A stretch of 64,000 nucleotides of DNA from G963692885 sp964658655. GTDB lineage: Bacteria; Acidobacteriota; Terriglobia; Terriglobales; Acidobacteriaceae. Position 1 is the stretch's first letter; each line of letters opens with the position of its first letter. Made by a program: the position numbers and the translations under genes. Shown here one piece after another: positions 8,774 through 16,609 of the stretch. The stretch lies in assembly GCA_964658655.1 (NCBI GenBank), contig CAZZZL010000010.1, positions 67,383-131,382 on the forward strand, in the 5' to 3' direction. The notes under the pieces were generated by a model. It did not search any database. It was not told where the DNA came from and worked only from the letters and a program-made list of their open reading frames with translations.

Positions 8774-9861
8774 CAGACTGATCTCCATTTAATTTCATCA
8801 AGCGTCGCGCGGAGGGCCTCCACCGCATGCGCCATCTGCTCGCGGGTTCCGATCGTGATACGCACACATCCATCACATCCGGGATCAGCCGAACGGTCCC
8901 GCGTGAGCACGCCCCGGCCTCGCATCGCCGTGACAAATGCCCTATGCTTTTCGCCGATGTTCACCAGGACGAAGTTTGCTTCCGTCCGCCAGTAGTGAAC
9001 TTGCAGCTCATTCAGCACGGGCAGAAATTCTCTCCGTGCCTGTCTCACCTCGCTGACGTACCAGTCAAGGTAAGACTGGTCTGCAATCGCCGGCGGGAGA
9101 CAAACAAGCGCCAATGAATTCACGCTGTACGGAGAGATGACGCGGCGCAGCCAGTGCATCGTTTCCTCACCAGCCGCGAGCATACCCAGCCGCAAACCTG
9201 CAAGTCCATATGCCTTCGAGAACGTTCGCGCAACAACAAGATTCGGAATCTTACCGATAAGGTCAATGACCGTCTCACCGAAAAAATGGAAGTAGGCTTC
9301 ATCAACCAGGACGATGGCATGCGGTGCCTTGCCGGCAACCTCAAGAATCTGTTCCCGCGTGACGACGGCGCCGGTTGGGCTGTTTGGATTTGCAATGCAG
9401 ATCAGTTTTGTCTCGGGCTTGATTGCTGCCTGCAACGCTTCATGCGGGAATGAGAAGTCTTCCTGTGCAAGCACTGTCTCGACGCGCCCATCAGTCGCCG
9501 AAGCATACACCTCGTACATGGTGTAGGTCGGAACCGGCAGGAGCATCACATCGTCGCGATCCAAAAATGCCTGGCACAGTACGTGAATCGCTTCATCGAC
9601 GCCGTTGGTCAACAGTACATGCCCGGCACTCAATCCGAGATGCGCGGCGACCAGCTGCTCCAAAGCTTCGCGCTCGGGATAGCGTGTCAGATCGCCTGCA
9701 ACTACGCGCTGCAGTGCTTCAATTACCTTCGGCGAACACGCCAGTGTATTCTCGTTGAAGTCCAGCCGCAGACCATTACGGTTGCCAAGGGGCGGATGAT
9801 ATTCCTTCATCCGCGCTACAGCATTTCGCGGCGCCGGCGCAGAGATTCGAAGCTCACTCAT
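8773..9861 (-). CDS. hisC: HisC, histidinol-phosphate aminotransferase
   Basis: PLP enzyme of 362 residues converting imidazole-acetol phosphate to histidinol phosphate. Signatures are LDFNENTLACSP, TRYPERE, TNGVDEAIHVL, ANPNSPTGAVV, VDEAYFHFFG, and the Schiff-base lysine in ARTFSKAYGLAGLRLG. The C-terminal phosphate-binding Arg region is CVRITIGTREQM. It overlaps the hisD stop by eight bases at its start and touches hisB at its end. Confidence 0.95.
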   Translation of the reverse strand: MSELRISAPAPRNAVARMKEYHPPLGNRNGLRLDFNENTLACSPKVIEALQRVVAGDLTRYPEREALEQLVAAHLGLSAGHVLLTNGVDEAIHVLCQAFLDRDDVMLLPVPTYTMYEVYASATDGRVETVLAQEDFSFPHEALQAAIKPETKLICIANPNSPTGAVVTREQILEVAGKAPHAIVLVDEAYFHFFGETVIDLIGKIPNLVVARTFSKAYGLAGLRLGMLAAGEETMHWLRRVISPYSVNSLALVCLPPAIADQSYLDWYVSEVRQARREFLPVLNELQVHYWRTEANFVLVNIGEKHRAFVTAMRGRGVLTRDRSADPGCDGCVRITIGTREQMAHAVEALRATLDEIKWRSV

Positions 9862-11110
9862 GCTCCAGCCTCATCCGGACGGCTGATGCGTGGCCTGTCA
9901 GGCCTTCACACTCCGCAATCGTAACAGCGGCAGGTCCAAGCGATGCTACGCCATCGTGCGTGTAACTCTGTACTGTCACTAGCTTCACATAATCAAGTAC
10001 GCTCAAGCCGCCGCGCACCCGTGCCAGTCCACCGGTCGGCAGCGTGTGATTGGGGCCGGTCACATAGTCGCCGAAGGCCTGTGCCGACCACTTTCCGACA
10101 AACACCGACCCGGCACTCGTCACCCAGTCCACGTCTTCGATCCCATCGACCGTCAGATGCTCAAAAGCAAACCTGTTCGTCAGTGCCCGCGCTTCTTCGG
10201 CGGATCGCGCGAGAAACACATAGCCGTTTTTATTGAGTGCCAGGGCGGCTGTCTTGTTATCGCGCGACTGCCGCTTTGCTTCCTTCACAACTGCCTTTGC
10301 CAGTTTTTTGTTGGTCGTTATGAATACAGAAAACGTCTCGGCATCATGCTCAGCCTGCGCGACGAGGTCGCTTGCAATCAATGCCGGATCGCCGGTTTCA
10401 CTGGTCACGCCAATCTCTGTTGGACCCGCGAGCATATCGATGGCGCAATCATGCGCGACCAGTTTCTTCGCCGCCGTCACATACAGATTGCCTGGTCCCA
10501 CGATCTTGTCAACGCACGCAATGTCGCTTGTTCCATACGCCAGTGCGGCGACAGCATGCGCGCCGCCAATGGCATAAAACTCCTGCACGCCCAGCAACGC
10601 CGCTGCTGCCAGCGTCTCGCGCGACGGCCGGGGGGACACCACAACGACCCGTTGCACCCCTGCTACCTGCGCCGGAATCACCGTCATCAGCAACGTCGAA
10701 GGCAAAGGATACCGTCCACTCGGCACGTAGCAACCGACTGCATCGAGCGGCCTTACCCGCTGACCTGCCGTCACGCCCGACGCCATCTCCGCATCCCATT
10801 CCTCCGGCATCTGGCGCCGGGCAAAGGCGCTGATGTTGCGTGACGCCAGTTCCAGTGCAGCGCGAATGACACCGGGCGTTTCAGCAAGCGCCTGCTCCAT
10901 CACCGCGCGTGTAATCGACAGCGGCTGGCCAACCTGCAGGCCGTCCAATTGCGTCGCATACCGGCGCAGGGAGCGGTCGCCGCGCCTGCGTACATCCCGC
11001 ACGATACGCTTCACCCGTGTCATCACGCGATCCGACGCATCACCACTGCGTGCTTCCAGCCTCGCCAACAGATTGGTGGTTTTCCGGTCCTTCATCTCGT
11101 AAATCTTCAT
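9854..11110 (-). CDS. hisD: HisD, histidinol dehydrogenase
   Basis: Zinc-dependent NAD enzyme of 418 residues oxidising histidinol to histidine in two steps. Family landmarks are CYVPSGRYPLPSTLLM, VVVSPRPSRETL, YAIGGAHAVAALAYG, KIVGPGNLYVTAAKKLV, the ASDLVAQAEHD segment and DYVTGPNHTLPTGG. GAGGAG lies about ten bases before the ATG at 11110, one of the few intercistronic gaps in the operon (45 bases after hisG). Its 3' end overlaps hisC. Confidence 0.96.
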   Translation of the reverse strand: MKIYEMKDRKTTNLLARLEARSGDASDRVMTRVKRIVRDVRRRGDRSLRRYATQLDGLQVGQPLSITRAVMEQALAETPGVIRAALELASRNISAFARRQMPEEWDAEMASGVTAGQRVRPLDAVGCYVPSGRYPLPSTLLMTVIPAQVAGVQRVVVVSPRPSRETLAAAALLGVQEFYAIGGAHAVAALAYGTSDIACVDKIVGPGNLYVTAAKKLVAHDCAIDMLAGPTEIGVTSETGDPALIASDLVAQAEHDAETFSVFITTNKKLAKAVVKEAKRQSRDNKTAALALNKNGYVFLARSAEEARALTNRFAFEHLTVDGIEDVDWVTSAGSVFVGKWSAQAFGDYVTGPNHTLPTGGLARVRGGLSVLDYVKLVTVQSYTHDGVASLGPAAVTIAECEGLTGHASAVRMRLEHE

Positions 11111-11155
11111 CGATCAAAATCTCCTCGATGTGGTTGGGCCGACGGCAATACTCGT

Positions 11156-12034
11156 CTACAACACGACCTTGTTGAGCGGATATTCAACAATACCCGCGCC
11201 GCCTGCTGCTTTCAGTTTCGGCAACACATCGCGCACAGTGCTTTCATCGAGAATCGTATTCACTGCAACCCAGTCCGGCTTGCTCAGTTGAGAAACGGTT
11301 GGAGAATTCAGGGCTGGCAGCACCGCCAGCACCTCCTGCAGGTTCTTCTTCTCCACATTCAGCATCAGTCCCACCTGCCCCTGCGCATCGATGGCGCCCC
11401 GCAGCATGAGAGCAATGTTTTCGATCTTCTGCTGCTTCCATGGATCAGCATAGGCTGTGGGATTCGCAATCAAATGCGTCTCACTCTCCATCACCGTATC
11501 GATAATGCGCAGACGATTCGCCTTCAACGACGATCCCGTCTCGGTGACTTCAACGATGGCATCGGCCAGTGTTGGTGGCTTGACTTCCGTCGCGCCCCAA
11601 CTGAATTCAACCTTTACCGGCACATTCTTCTCAGCAAAATAACGCCGGGTCACTTCGACCAACTCGGTCGCGATCGTCGTGTTCGCCAGATCTTCGGCGC
11701 GTTGATAAGGAGAGTCCTCAGGAACCGCGAGCACCCAGCGGACCTTGGTCCGGCTTTGCTTGGCATAGGTGAGGCTGGTGACGCTCTTGACCGCCCGTCC
11801 GCTTTCCACCACCCAGTCGATGCCTGTCAGTCCCGCATCGAGAACGCCCTTGTCCACATAGCGAGCCATCTCCTGTGCGCGGATCAACATGCACTCAATC
11901 TCGGCATCGTCGATCGACGGAAAATACGAGCGGCCGTTCGCGAAAATGCGCCATCCCGCTCGCTCGAACAACGCGATCGTCGCGTCCTGCAGACTGCCCT
12001 TCGGGATACCAAGTCGCAGCTTTTGTGCAGCCAT
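11156..12034 (-). CDS. hisG: HisG, ATP phosphoribosyltransferase (long form)
   Basis: First committed step of histidine synthesis, joining ATP and PRPP. The 292-residue length is that of the long form, which carries a C-terminal ACT-like regulatory domain bound by histidine and needs no HisZ. Visible are LRLGIPKGSLQDATIALFE, GLTGIDWV, the PRPP loop region DAIVEVTETGSSL, and the regulatory domain from about residue 220 (LMLNVEKKNLQEV, KLKAAGGAGIVEYPLNKVVL). The ATG shares a base with the hisI stop (TAATG). Feedback inhibition by histidine is expected for this form. Confidence 0.95.
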   Translation of the reverse strand: MAAQKLRLGIPKGSLQDATIALFERAGWRIFANGRSYFPSIDDAEIECMLIRAQEMARYVDKGVLDAGLTGIDWVVESGRAVKSVTSLTYAKQSRTKVRWVLAVPEDSPYQRAEDLANTTIATELVEVTRRYFAEKNVPVKVEFSWGATEVKPPTLADAIVEVTETGSSLKANRLRIIDTVMESETHLIANPTAYADPWKQQKIENIALMLRGAIDAQGQVGLMLNVEKKNLQEVLAVLPALNSPTVSQLSKPDWVAVNTILDESTVRDVLPKLKAAGGAGIVEYPLNKVVL

Positions 12035-12399
12035 TACTGTTGACCTCCCGGAACTGCGATCGGCTTGGTGAAACAGCCCTTGGTGCCCTCATGGCATACC
12101 AGGCCATCGCCTTCCACCTGCACGCGGAAAAGCACGGTGTCGTTATCGCAATCGGTTGCCGCGTCGATCACCCGCAGGCGGTTGCCGCTGGATTCGCCCT
12201 TCATCCAGAGCTTGCTCCGGGTGCGGCTCCAGAAAGTCACGTAGCCCGTCTCCAGCGTCTTCTCGTAGCTCACTTCGTTGATGAAGCCGACCATCAGCAC
12301 CTGGCCAGTCTCCGCGTCCTGCACCACAGCCGGCGCCAGGCCGTCCATCTTGGCGAAGTCGATCGTCACTTCGTCCTGCTTCGTCACACTCGCTGCCAT
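12034..12399 (-). CDS. hisI: HisI, phosphoribosyl-AMP cyclohydrolase
   Basis: Zinc/magnesium enzyme opening the adenine ring of PR-AMP; 121 residues, cyclohydrolase domain only. Motifs are MVGFINEVSYEKTLETGYVT, FWSRTRSKLWMKGE, the metal Asp cluster DAATDCDNDT, and the zinc Cys pair in LVCHEGTKGCF. The ATG at 12399 has AAGGAG seven bases upstream. It is the first structural gene of the operon and lies 45 bases after the attenuator terminator. The HisE pyrophosphatase domain, often fused at the C terminus, is absent here and not found elsewhere in the window. Confidence 0.95.
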   Translation of the reverse strand: MAASVTKQDEVTIDFAKMDGLAPAVVQDAETGQVLMVGFINEVSYEKTLETGYVTFWSRTRSKLWMKGESSGNRLRVIDAATDCDNDTVLFRVQVEGDGLVCHEGTKGCFTKPIAVPGGQQ

Positions 12400-12444
12400 T
12401 TGCAACTCCTTTTGCGTTCGGTCAGTCAAAATTTTGCAAAACGA

Positions 12445-12480
12445 AAGGCCCGCTGCGCTGGTTTCGCGTCGGCGGGCCTT
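12445..12480 (-). terminator. Histidine attenuator (intrinsic terminator before hisI)
   Basis: On the minus strand a perfect nine-base stem, AAGGCCCGC (12480-12472) with GCGGGCCTT (12453-12445), encloses an 18-base loop that can add a GCG/CGC inner stem. It is followed by TCGTTTT. This is an intrinsic terminator sitting between the His-rich leader ORF and hisI. A leader segment at 12540-12531 (CGTGTCGGCG) can pair over ten bases, one of them G-U, with CGCCGACGCG at 12474-12465. That overlaps the 5' arm and the loop and could serve as the antiterminator. Confidence 0.85.
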
Positions 12481-12506
12481 ATTCCTACTCTTGAGCTCCG
12501 GTTTTC

Positions 12507-12590
12507 CTAGTGACTTTTTCCGGAAGAGTTCGCCGACACGCTGTTCGCATGATGATGGTGGTCATGACGATGGTGAAGGAGAACCTGCAT
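12507..12590 (-). CDS. hisL: his operon leader peptide (27 aa, eight His)
   Basis: Small open frame with ATG at 12590 and TAG at 12507. Residues 6-14 read HHRHDHHHH, with four consecutive His codons, and the last residue is also His: eight His in 27 residues. It ends 27 bases before the terminator hairpin and lies directly upstream of hisI, the arrangement of transcription-attenuation leaders. When charged His-tRNA is scarce the ribosome should stall on the His run and favour the antiterminator. A stop codon four codons upstream (TAG, ACG, CAG, ATG) fixes the start. No Shine-Dalgarno is within range; the promoter spacing suggests a leaderless start. Confidence 0.85.
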   Translation of the reverse strand: MQVLLHHRHDHHHHANSVSANSSGKSH

Positions 12591-12598
12591 CTGCGTCT

Positions 12599-12627
12599 AC
12601 GCTAACGACTCTCCTGCTTAGTGTCAA
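12599..12627 (-). promoter_or_regulatory. Promoter of the his operon
   Basis: Consensus -35 TTGACA at 12627-12622 and a -10-like TAGCGT at 12604-12599, separated by 17 bases, on the minus strand. The -10 ends eight bases before the leader ATG, so transcription should start within about three bases of that ATG. The -10 matches consensus only at the most important positions (TA...T). The start-site position is inferred. Confidence 0.6.
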
Positions 12628-13244
12628 ATTTTTGGCAATCCGTTGCCGCAGCGCTTCACAAAACACTTCCGCTCGCAGGATTCGTGCAGAAAGAGTCACT
12701 TGCGGGTCTATCAGACTCAGCTTTTTACCGCAAAGACTCATAACTTCTCCTCGACGAATTGGTCCGACTCCCACTTCGGGAATCGCGTCTGGAAGAAATT
12801 TCGGCAGATGCGTAATTATGTTGTTGTCAACTGCACGGGCATATGTAACAGTCACTCCAGCAAACATGCATAGATGACTAAAAGATTCACCACATCGCCC
12901 GAATCGGGCGGCAGGGTGCTTCTATATTCCTCTTCAAGGATCTGCGCAAAGACGCAGGCTTTGAGCATGCGAGCTCCTGCCCCTGGTTTGACCGGCAGGT
13001 TGATGGACTGTTGTACTGATGCAGCCGTTCTCTTGTCCAGGTTGACCCGCTAGAACGGGCGATCTCCAAGCATTGAAAAAGGCATCCCTCATCGGGGTGC
13101 CTTTTTTCGTTGTCGCGCAGCAGCCGCTGCTCCCGGTGCAGACGCCTTCGCCTTTACACCCATCGCTTTCTCCCTTCAAATAAGGCTTGGCGTGGCGTGC
13201 GCTGAGAGCTCGCACACTGACGACGACAATGAGGAGCAAGCAGT
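12628..13244. other. Intergenic region between his promoter and fkbH-like gene
   Basis: Divergent intergenic stretch of about 617 bases with no convincing protein gene. A perfect hairpin CGCCCG-AAT-CGGGCG lies at 12896-12910, and a second, CTGCG...CGCAG, follows around 12942-12957. A strong plus-strand terminator ends at 13107. Between them there is no open frame that could need that terminator, so a plus-strand noncoding RNA is the simplest reading. The last 130 bases should hold the promoter of the fkbH-like gene; I saw no clear hexamers there. Confidence 0.4.
13079..13107 (+). terminator. Intrinsic terminator without an upstream CDS
   Basis: Ten-base stem AAGGCATCCC (13079-13088) with GGGGTGCCTT (13094-13103), one G-U pair, five-base loop TCATC, followed by six T. 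It is oriented with the plus strand. No plus-strand protein gene ends in front of it, so it probably terminates a small noncoding RNA. Confidence 0.75.
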
Positions 13245-15110
13245 TTGATTGAATTTTCCTGGCTACCCGCCGATCCTGAGTGGAATGAATATGTAAGTCG
13301 CCTCCCTGAAGAACGCGATGCGGCCGCACGCTGGGTAAAACTTGGCCTTGCCGCGCAGAAGCGCATCGACTTCATGCAGACGGCCAGACTCGATCGCATC
13401 CTTCGCAAAGCCTTTCCGGATGGTGCCCCGTCGGTCGCTGGAAAGGCGCTGCGGCTTGCCCTGCTTGGCTCGTCGACGCTCAAGCACCTGGTCCCGGCCA
13501 TCCGCGTAGGCGCTCTTCGCCATGGGCTGTGGGTAGAAACCTTCGAAGGCGAATACGGCCAGTATCGGCAGGAACTGGCCGAAACCAGCGAGGACCTTGC
13601 AAGTTTCAAGCCGGACGTCGTCCTGCTGGCACTCGACGCTCACCACGTCACGGCAGGCTCTGGCGGCAGTGTGGACAGCGCGCTCGACAACATGATCGCC
13701 TGCTGGGAGGGCGCCAAAAGAAACTACGGCACGACCGTCATCCAGCAGACCATCCTTCCGGTCTTCCCGCGCATTCTCGGCAACAACGAGCAGCGCGAAC
13801 CTGAGTCACCAGCGGCCCTGATCGAGTCCCTCAGCGCGCGGCTGCGGACGGCGGCCGACGAACATGGCGTCCACCTGCTATCCATCGACAGCGTCGCTGC
13901 CCAGCATGGCGTCCGCGAGTGGTACGACGCGGTTCTCTGGCATCGCTCCAAGCAGGAAGTGCATCCGCGCGCTTCGCACTACTATGGCGACCTGGTTGGC
14001 CGCCTGCTCGGAGCCCTGCGCGGTCGCTCGTCAAAGTGCCTTGTTCTCGATCTGGACAACACTTTATGGGGCGGCGTGATTGGCGACGATGGTCTGGAGG
14101 GTATCCAGCTCGGCCAGGGTTCGACAGTCGGCGAGGCCTTCGTCGCCTTCCAGCGCTATGCCCTGCAGCTCGCGCGCCGTGGCATCATTCTCGCGGTCTG
14201 CTCCAAGAACGATGAGGCGAATGCCCTGGGTCCCTTCGAGAAGCATCCCGACATGGTACTTCGACGGAAGGACATTGCCTGCTTCGTCGCCAACTGGCAG
14301 GACAAGGCCAACAACCTGCGTCACATCGCGAAATCGCTCAACATCGGCCTCGATTCGCTGGTGTTTGCCGACGACAATCCCTTTGAACGCAACCTTGTCC
14401 GCCAGGAGCTGCCAGAGGTCCAGGTGCCGGAGCTGCCTGAAGATGCCGCGCTGTATATCGATACGATCGCCGACGCCGGCTATTTCGAGGCACTGACTGT
14501 TACGGCTGAAGACCGCGAGCGCGGCGGCCAGTATCGCGCCAATCTCGAGCGCGAAGAGCTCCGCGCGTCGGCTACCGATATGGAAGGCTACCTGCGCGGA
14601 CTGGCCATGGAACTCGATGTGCGACCTTTCGACGGGATCGGTCTGTCAAGAATCGTCCAGCTCATTAACAAGACAAATCAGTTCAATCTGACGACCCGCC
14701 GCTACACCCAAGCCGATGTTCGGGCGATGATGGCCGATCCAACGACCGCGGCGTACCAGTTCCGGCTTGTCGATCGCTTCGGTGACAACGGCATGATCGC
14801 CGTGCTCATCGGCAGGCTTACGCAGCCGGATACACTTACGATCGATACCTGGCTGATGAGCTGTCGCGTGCTTGGCCGGCAGGTGGAAGAGGCCTGCCTG
14901 AACGTAATGATCGATGCCGCTTGTCGTCTCGGCGCGTCAAAGCTTCAGGGCGAGTTCATTCCCAGCGCCAAGAACAGTATGGTCCGCGAACACTACCGGA
15001 AGCTGGGCTTTACACTGGAGGCGACAGAAGCCGACGGCTCCACGCGCTGGGTACTCGACCTGGACAGCCACGAGAAAAAGCCAGTCATCATGAATGTAAC
15101 TACTCGATAG
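13245..15110 (+). CDS. FkbH-like HAD-superfamily protein
   Basis: Protein of 621 residues of the FkbH family, whose studied members load a phosphoglycerate-derived glyceryl unit onto an acyl carrier protein while removing the phosphate. Residues 1-260 form the N-terminal SGNH-like half (LRLALLGSSTLKHLVPA, IDSVAAQHGV). The HAD nucleophile motif VLDLDNTLWGGVIGDDG is at about 265-282, with VCSKNDEANA and FADDNPFERN as later HAD motifs. The C terminus is a GNAT-like domain (ADVRAMM..., YQFRLVDRFGDNGMIAVLI). The start is a TTG with GAGGAG eight bases upstream. The ACP gene follows after 11 bases and is its probable partner. Confidence 0.88.
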   Translation: MIEFSWLPADPEWNEYVSRLPEERDAAARWVKLGLAAQKRIDFMQTARLDRILRKAFPDGAPSVAGKALRLALLGSSTLKHLVPAIRVGALRHGLWVETFEGEYGQYRQELAETSEDLASFKPDVVLLALDAHHVTAGSGGSVDSALDNMIACWEGAKRNYGTTVIQQTILPVFPRILGNNEQREPESPAALIESLSARLRTAADEHGVHLLSIDSVAAQHGVREWYDAVLWHRSKQEVHPRASHYYGDLVGRLLGALRGRSSKCLVLDLDNTLWGGVIGDDGLEGIQLGQGSTVGEAFVAFQRYALQLARRGIILAVCSKNDEANALGPFEKHPDMVLRRKDIACFVANWQDKANNLRHIAKSLNIGLDSLVFADDNPFERNLVRQELPEVQVPELPEDAALYIDTIADAGYFEALTVTAEDRERGGQYRANLEREELRASATDMEGYLRGLAMELDVRPFDGIGLSRIVQLINKTNQFNLTTRRYTQADVRAMMADPTTAAYQFRLVDRFGDNGMIAVLIGRLTQPDTLTIDTWLMSCRVLGRQVEEACLNVMIDAACRLGASKLQGEFIPSAKNSMVREHYRKLGFTLEATEADGSTRWVLDLDSHEKKPVIMNVTTR

Positions 15111-15121
15111 CGAAGGAAACC

Positions 15122-15364
15122 ATGCAGGAACAGGAAATCTACGCGAAACTTACCGAGATCTTTCGCGACATCTTCGACGACGACTCCATTGTGCTCAAGC
15201 CCGAAACGACCGCGAAGGATATTGAGGACTGGGACTCGTTCAATCACATCAACCTGATTGTCGCGACAGAAGCGAAGTTCGGCATCAAGTTCAAAACGGC
15301 AGAGATTGAATCGCTCAAGAATGTCGGCCATTTTGTTTCCATCATCCAGCAAAAGCTGGGCTGA
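15122..15364 (+). CDS. Acyl carrier protein
   Basis: Carrier protein of 80 residues. The phosphopantetheine site is DWDSFNHINLIVATEAKFG, with the modified Ser at about 40. Helix I (IYAKLTEIFRDIFDDDSI) and the FKTAEIESLKNVG segment of helix III are typical. AAGGAA lies five bases before the ATG. It sits between the FkbH-like enzyme and an SGNH protein, so it probably carries the acyl or glyceryl group used by that module and not fatty-acid intermediates. Confidence 0.9.
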   Translation: MQEQEIYAKLTEIFRDIFDDDSIVLKPETTAKDIEDWDSFNHINLIVATEAKFGIKFKTAEIESLKNVGHFVSIIQQKLG

Positions 15365-15415
15365 AGAAGCGCCTTCAATCCTGGCGTGCTGACGGAACCC
15401 TAGCAAAGTGGGCGA

Positions 15416-15460
15416 TTTGTCATTCCGACCGAAGCGTAGCGAAGTGGAGGAATCTGCATT
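15416..15460 (+). repeat. Interspersed repeat, copy 1
   Basis: A segment beginning tttgtcattccgaccgaag, containing cgtagcgaagtgg and ending aggaatctgcatt. A shortened copy, lacking about nine internal bases, is at 21798-21831. Its GGAGGAA lies where the ribosome binding site of the next gene should be. Confidence 0.7.
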
Positions 15461-15532
15461 TCCGAAGTAAGTACAACTCCGGCTGAAACCGTCAGGGCCC
15501 GCGGGAAGCATTTCGGCCTCTACATCGCAATC

Positions 15533-16414
15533 GTGATCCTGCTGCCGGCCATCGCCTTCCTGAGCATCTTCGCCATCGCGCGCACAGACCGGTTCATCCG
15601 GACGTCCAAGCGCGAATTCTGGCATTCGATGGAGTATCAGTTCGCTGCGCGCCCCGAGCCCTGCGACATTCTCATCTTCGGCGACTCGACCGGGCTCATG
15701 GGAGCTGATCCTCGCATCCTGACTGCCCGCACCGGCCTCAGCGCCTGCAACCTCGCCGTTCCCTACCTGGCTCTCTGGACGACCGGCAACCTTACGCTGG
15801 ACCACTATCTGGCCAGCCATCCCGCTCCGAAATTCATCATCATCGAGCAACAACCATCGCATTTCCGTACGCCCACCATGGACGATGAGAGCGGCATCAT
15901 CGACGGCTTTCTGCTCGCCGACCGCAAACTGCCGCCTCTAAGCGCTGCCAAACTGTTTTTGTCCCATCCCAAGGAAAGCTTTTCTTTTGCCGCTCAGCTT
16001 TGGAAGGAACTCATCAGCTTTACGCCCAGCACCAGCCCTGATCTCTCAGAGGGCACCTACCAGCGCGACACTGCAAGGCTGGCGGCGGAAGAGGGGTTCT
16101 ACGGCAATGACCGCCCCGGTGGCAATACAGATTGCTTCTACCAGTTCAAGGATCCGGTTTTCAGCCGGAGCTACCTGCGCAGCTTCAATAAGTACGCCAC
16201 CCACGGCACCCGCGTGCTCTTCTGGCCCTCGCCTGTCCGCCATTGCGATGTGCACCTGAACGATTACCGCGTCGGCACGGCATTTCTCGGCCTGCCGCAG
16301 CCGACTATTCTCGACAACAGCGCATTCACGGATGCACAACACCTCAGCTCAGAGGGCGTCGTTCAGAATTCGAACAGCCTCGCCGACTACATTCAACAAA
16401 CCATCGCCAAGTAG
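15533..16414 (+). CDS. Membrane-anchored SGNH-hydrolase-like protein
   Basis: One N-terminal membrane helix (ILLPAIAFLSIFAIA) precedes an SGNH-type domain. Block I is ILIFGDSTGLMGADP with the nucleophile-type Ser, and the C-terminal block is DAQHLSSEGV, giving the catalytic Asp-x-x-His. Proteins of this kind accompany MBOAT O-acyltransferases and complete acyl transfer outside the membrane. The GTG at 15533 is the first standard start, but it cuts into the helix. The frame is open back to 15440 and would read ISEVSTTPAETVRARGKHFG before the helix if translation began at ATT 15458, six bases after GGAGGAA in the repeat. The family call is good; the start is uncertain. Confidence 0.72.
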   Translation: MILLPAIAFLSIFAIARTDRFIRTSKREFWHSMEYQFAARPEPCDILIFGDSTGLMGADPRILTARTGLSACNLAVPYLALWTTGNLTLDHYLASHPAPKFIIIEQQPSHFRTPTMDDESGIIDGFLLADRKLPPLSAAKLFLSHPKESFSFAAQLWKELISFTPSTSPDLSEGTYQRDTARLAAEEGFYGNDRPGGNTDCFYQFKDPVFSRSYLRSFNKYATHGTRVLFWPSPVRHCDVHLNDYRVGTAFLGLPQPTILDNSAFTDAQHLSSEGVVQNSNSLADYIQQTIAK

Positions 16415-16609
16415 AGGGGGCGCTTGCCTCCTTTTCGTCTCATCAACGCACTGGCTCTTTCGTAACCCGAGAACCCGAACCGCGGCATAAAACTCCGTCC
16501 GGCTCTGGTAATTTTGGTGGGACGTCAGGGTTGCAATTCCTGGCGAGGTTGCGCCGCAGATGGGGCCCTTTCTGAACGACACCCGCCCCGCTCTGCCGGG
16601 AGTTTCTTC

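Noticed and set aside
12562..12867. Minus-strand open frame of 101 codons upstream of the his operon
   Set aside because: No Shine-Dalgarno, no recognisable domain, and it runs through the his promoter and into the leader ORF in another frame. The attenuator explains this DNA better.
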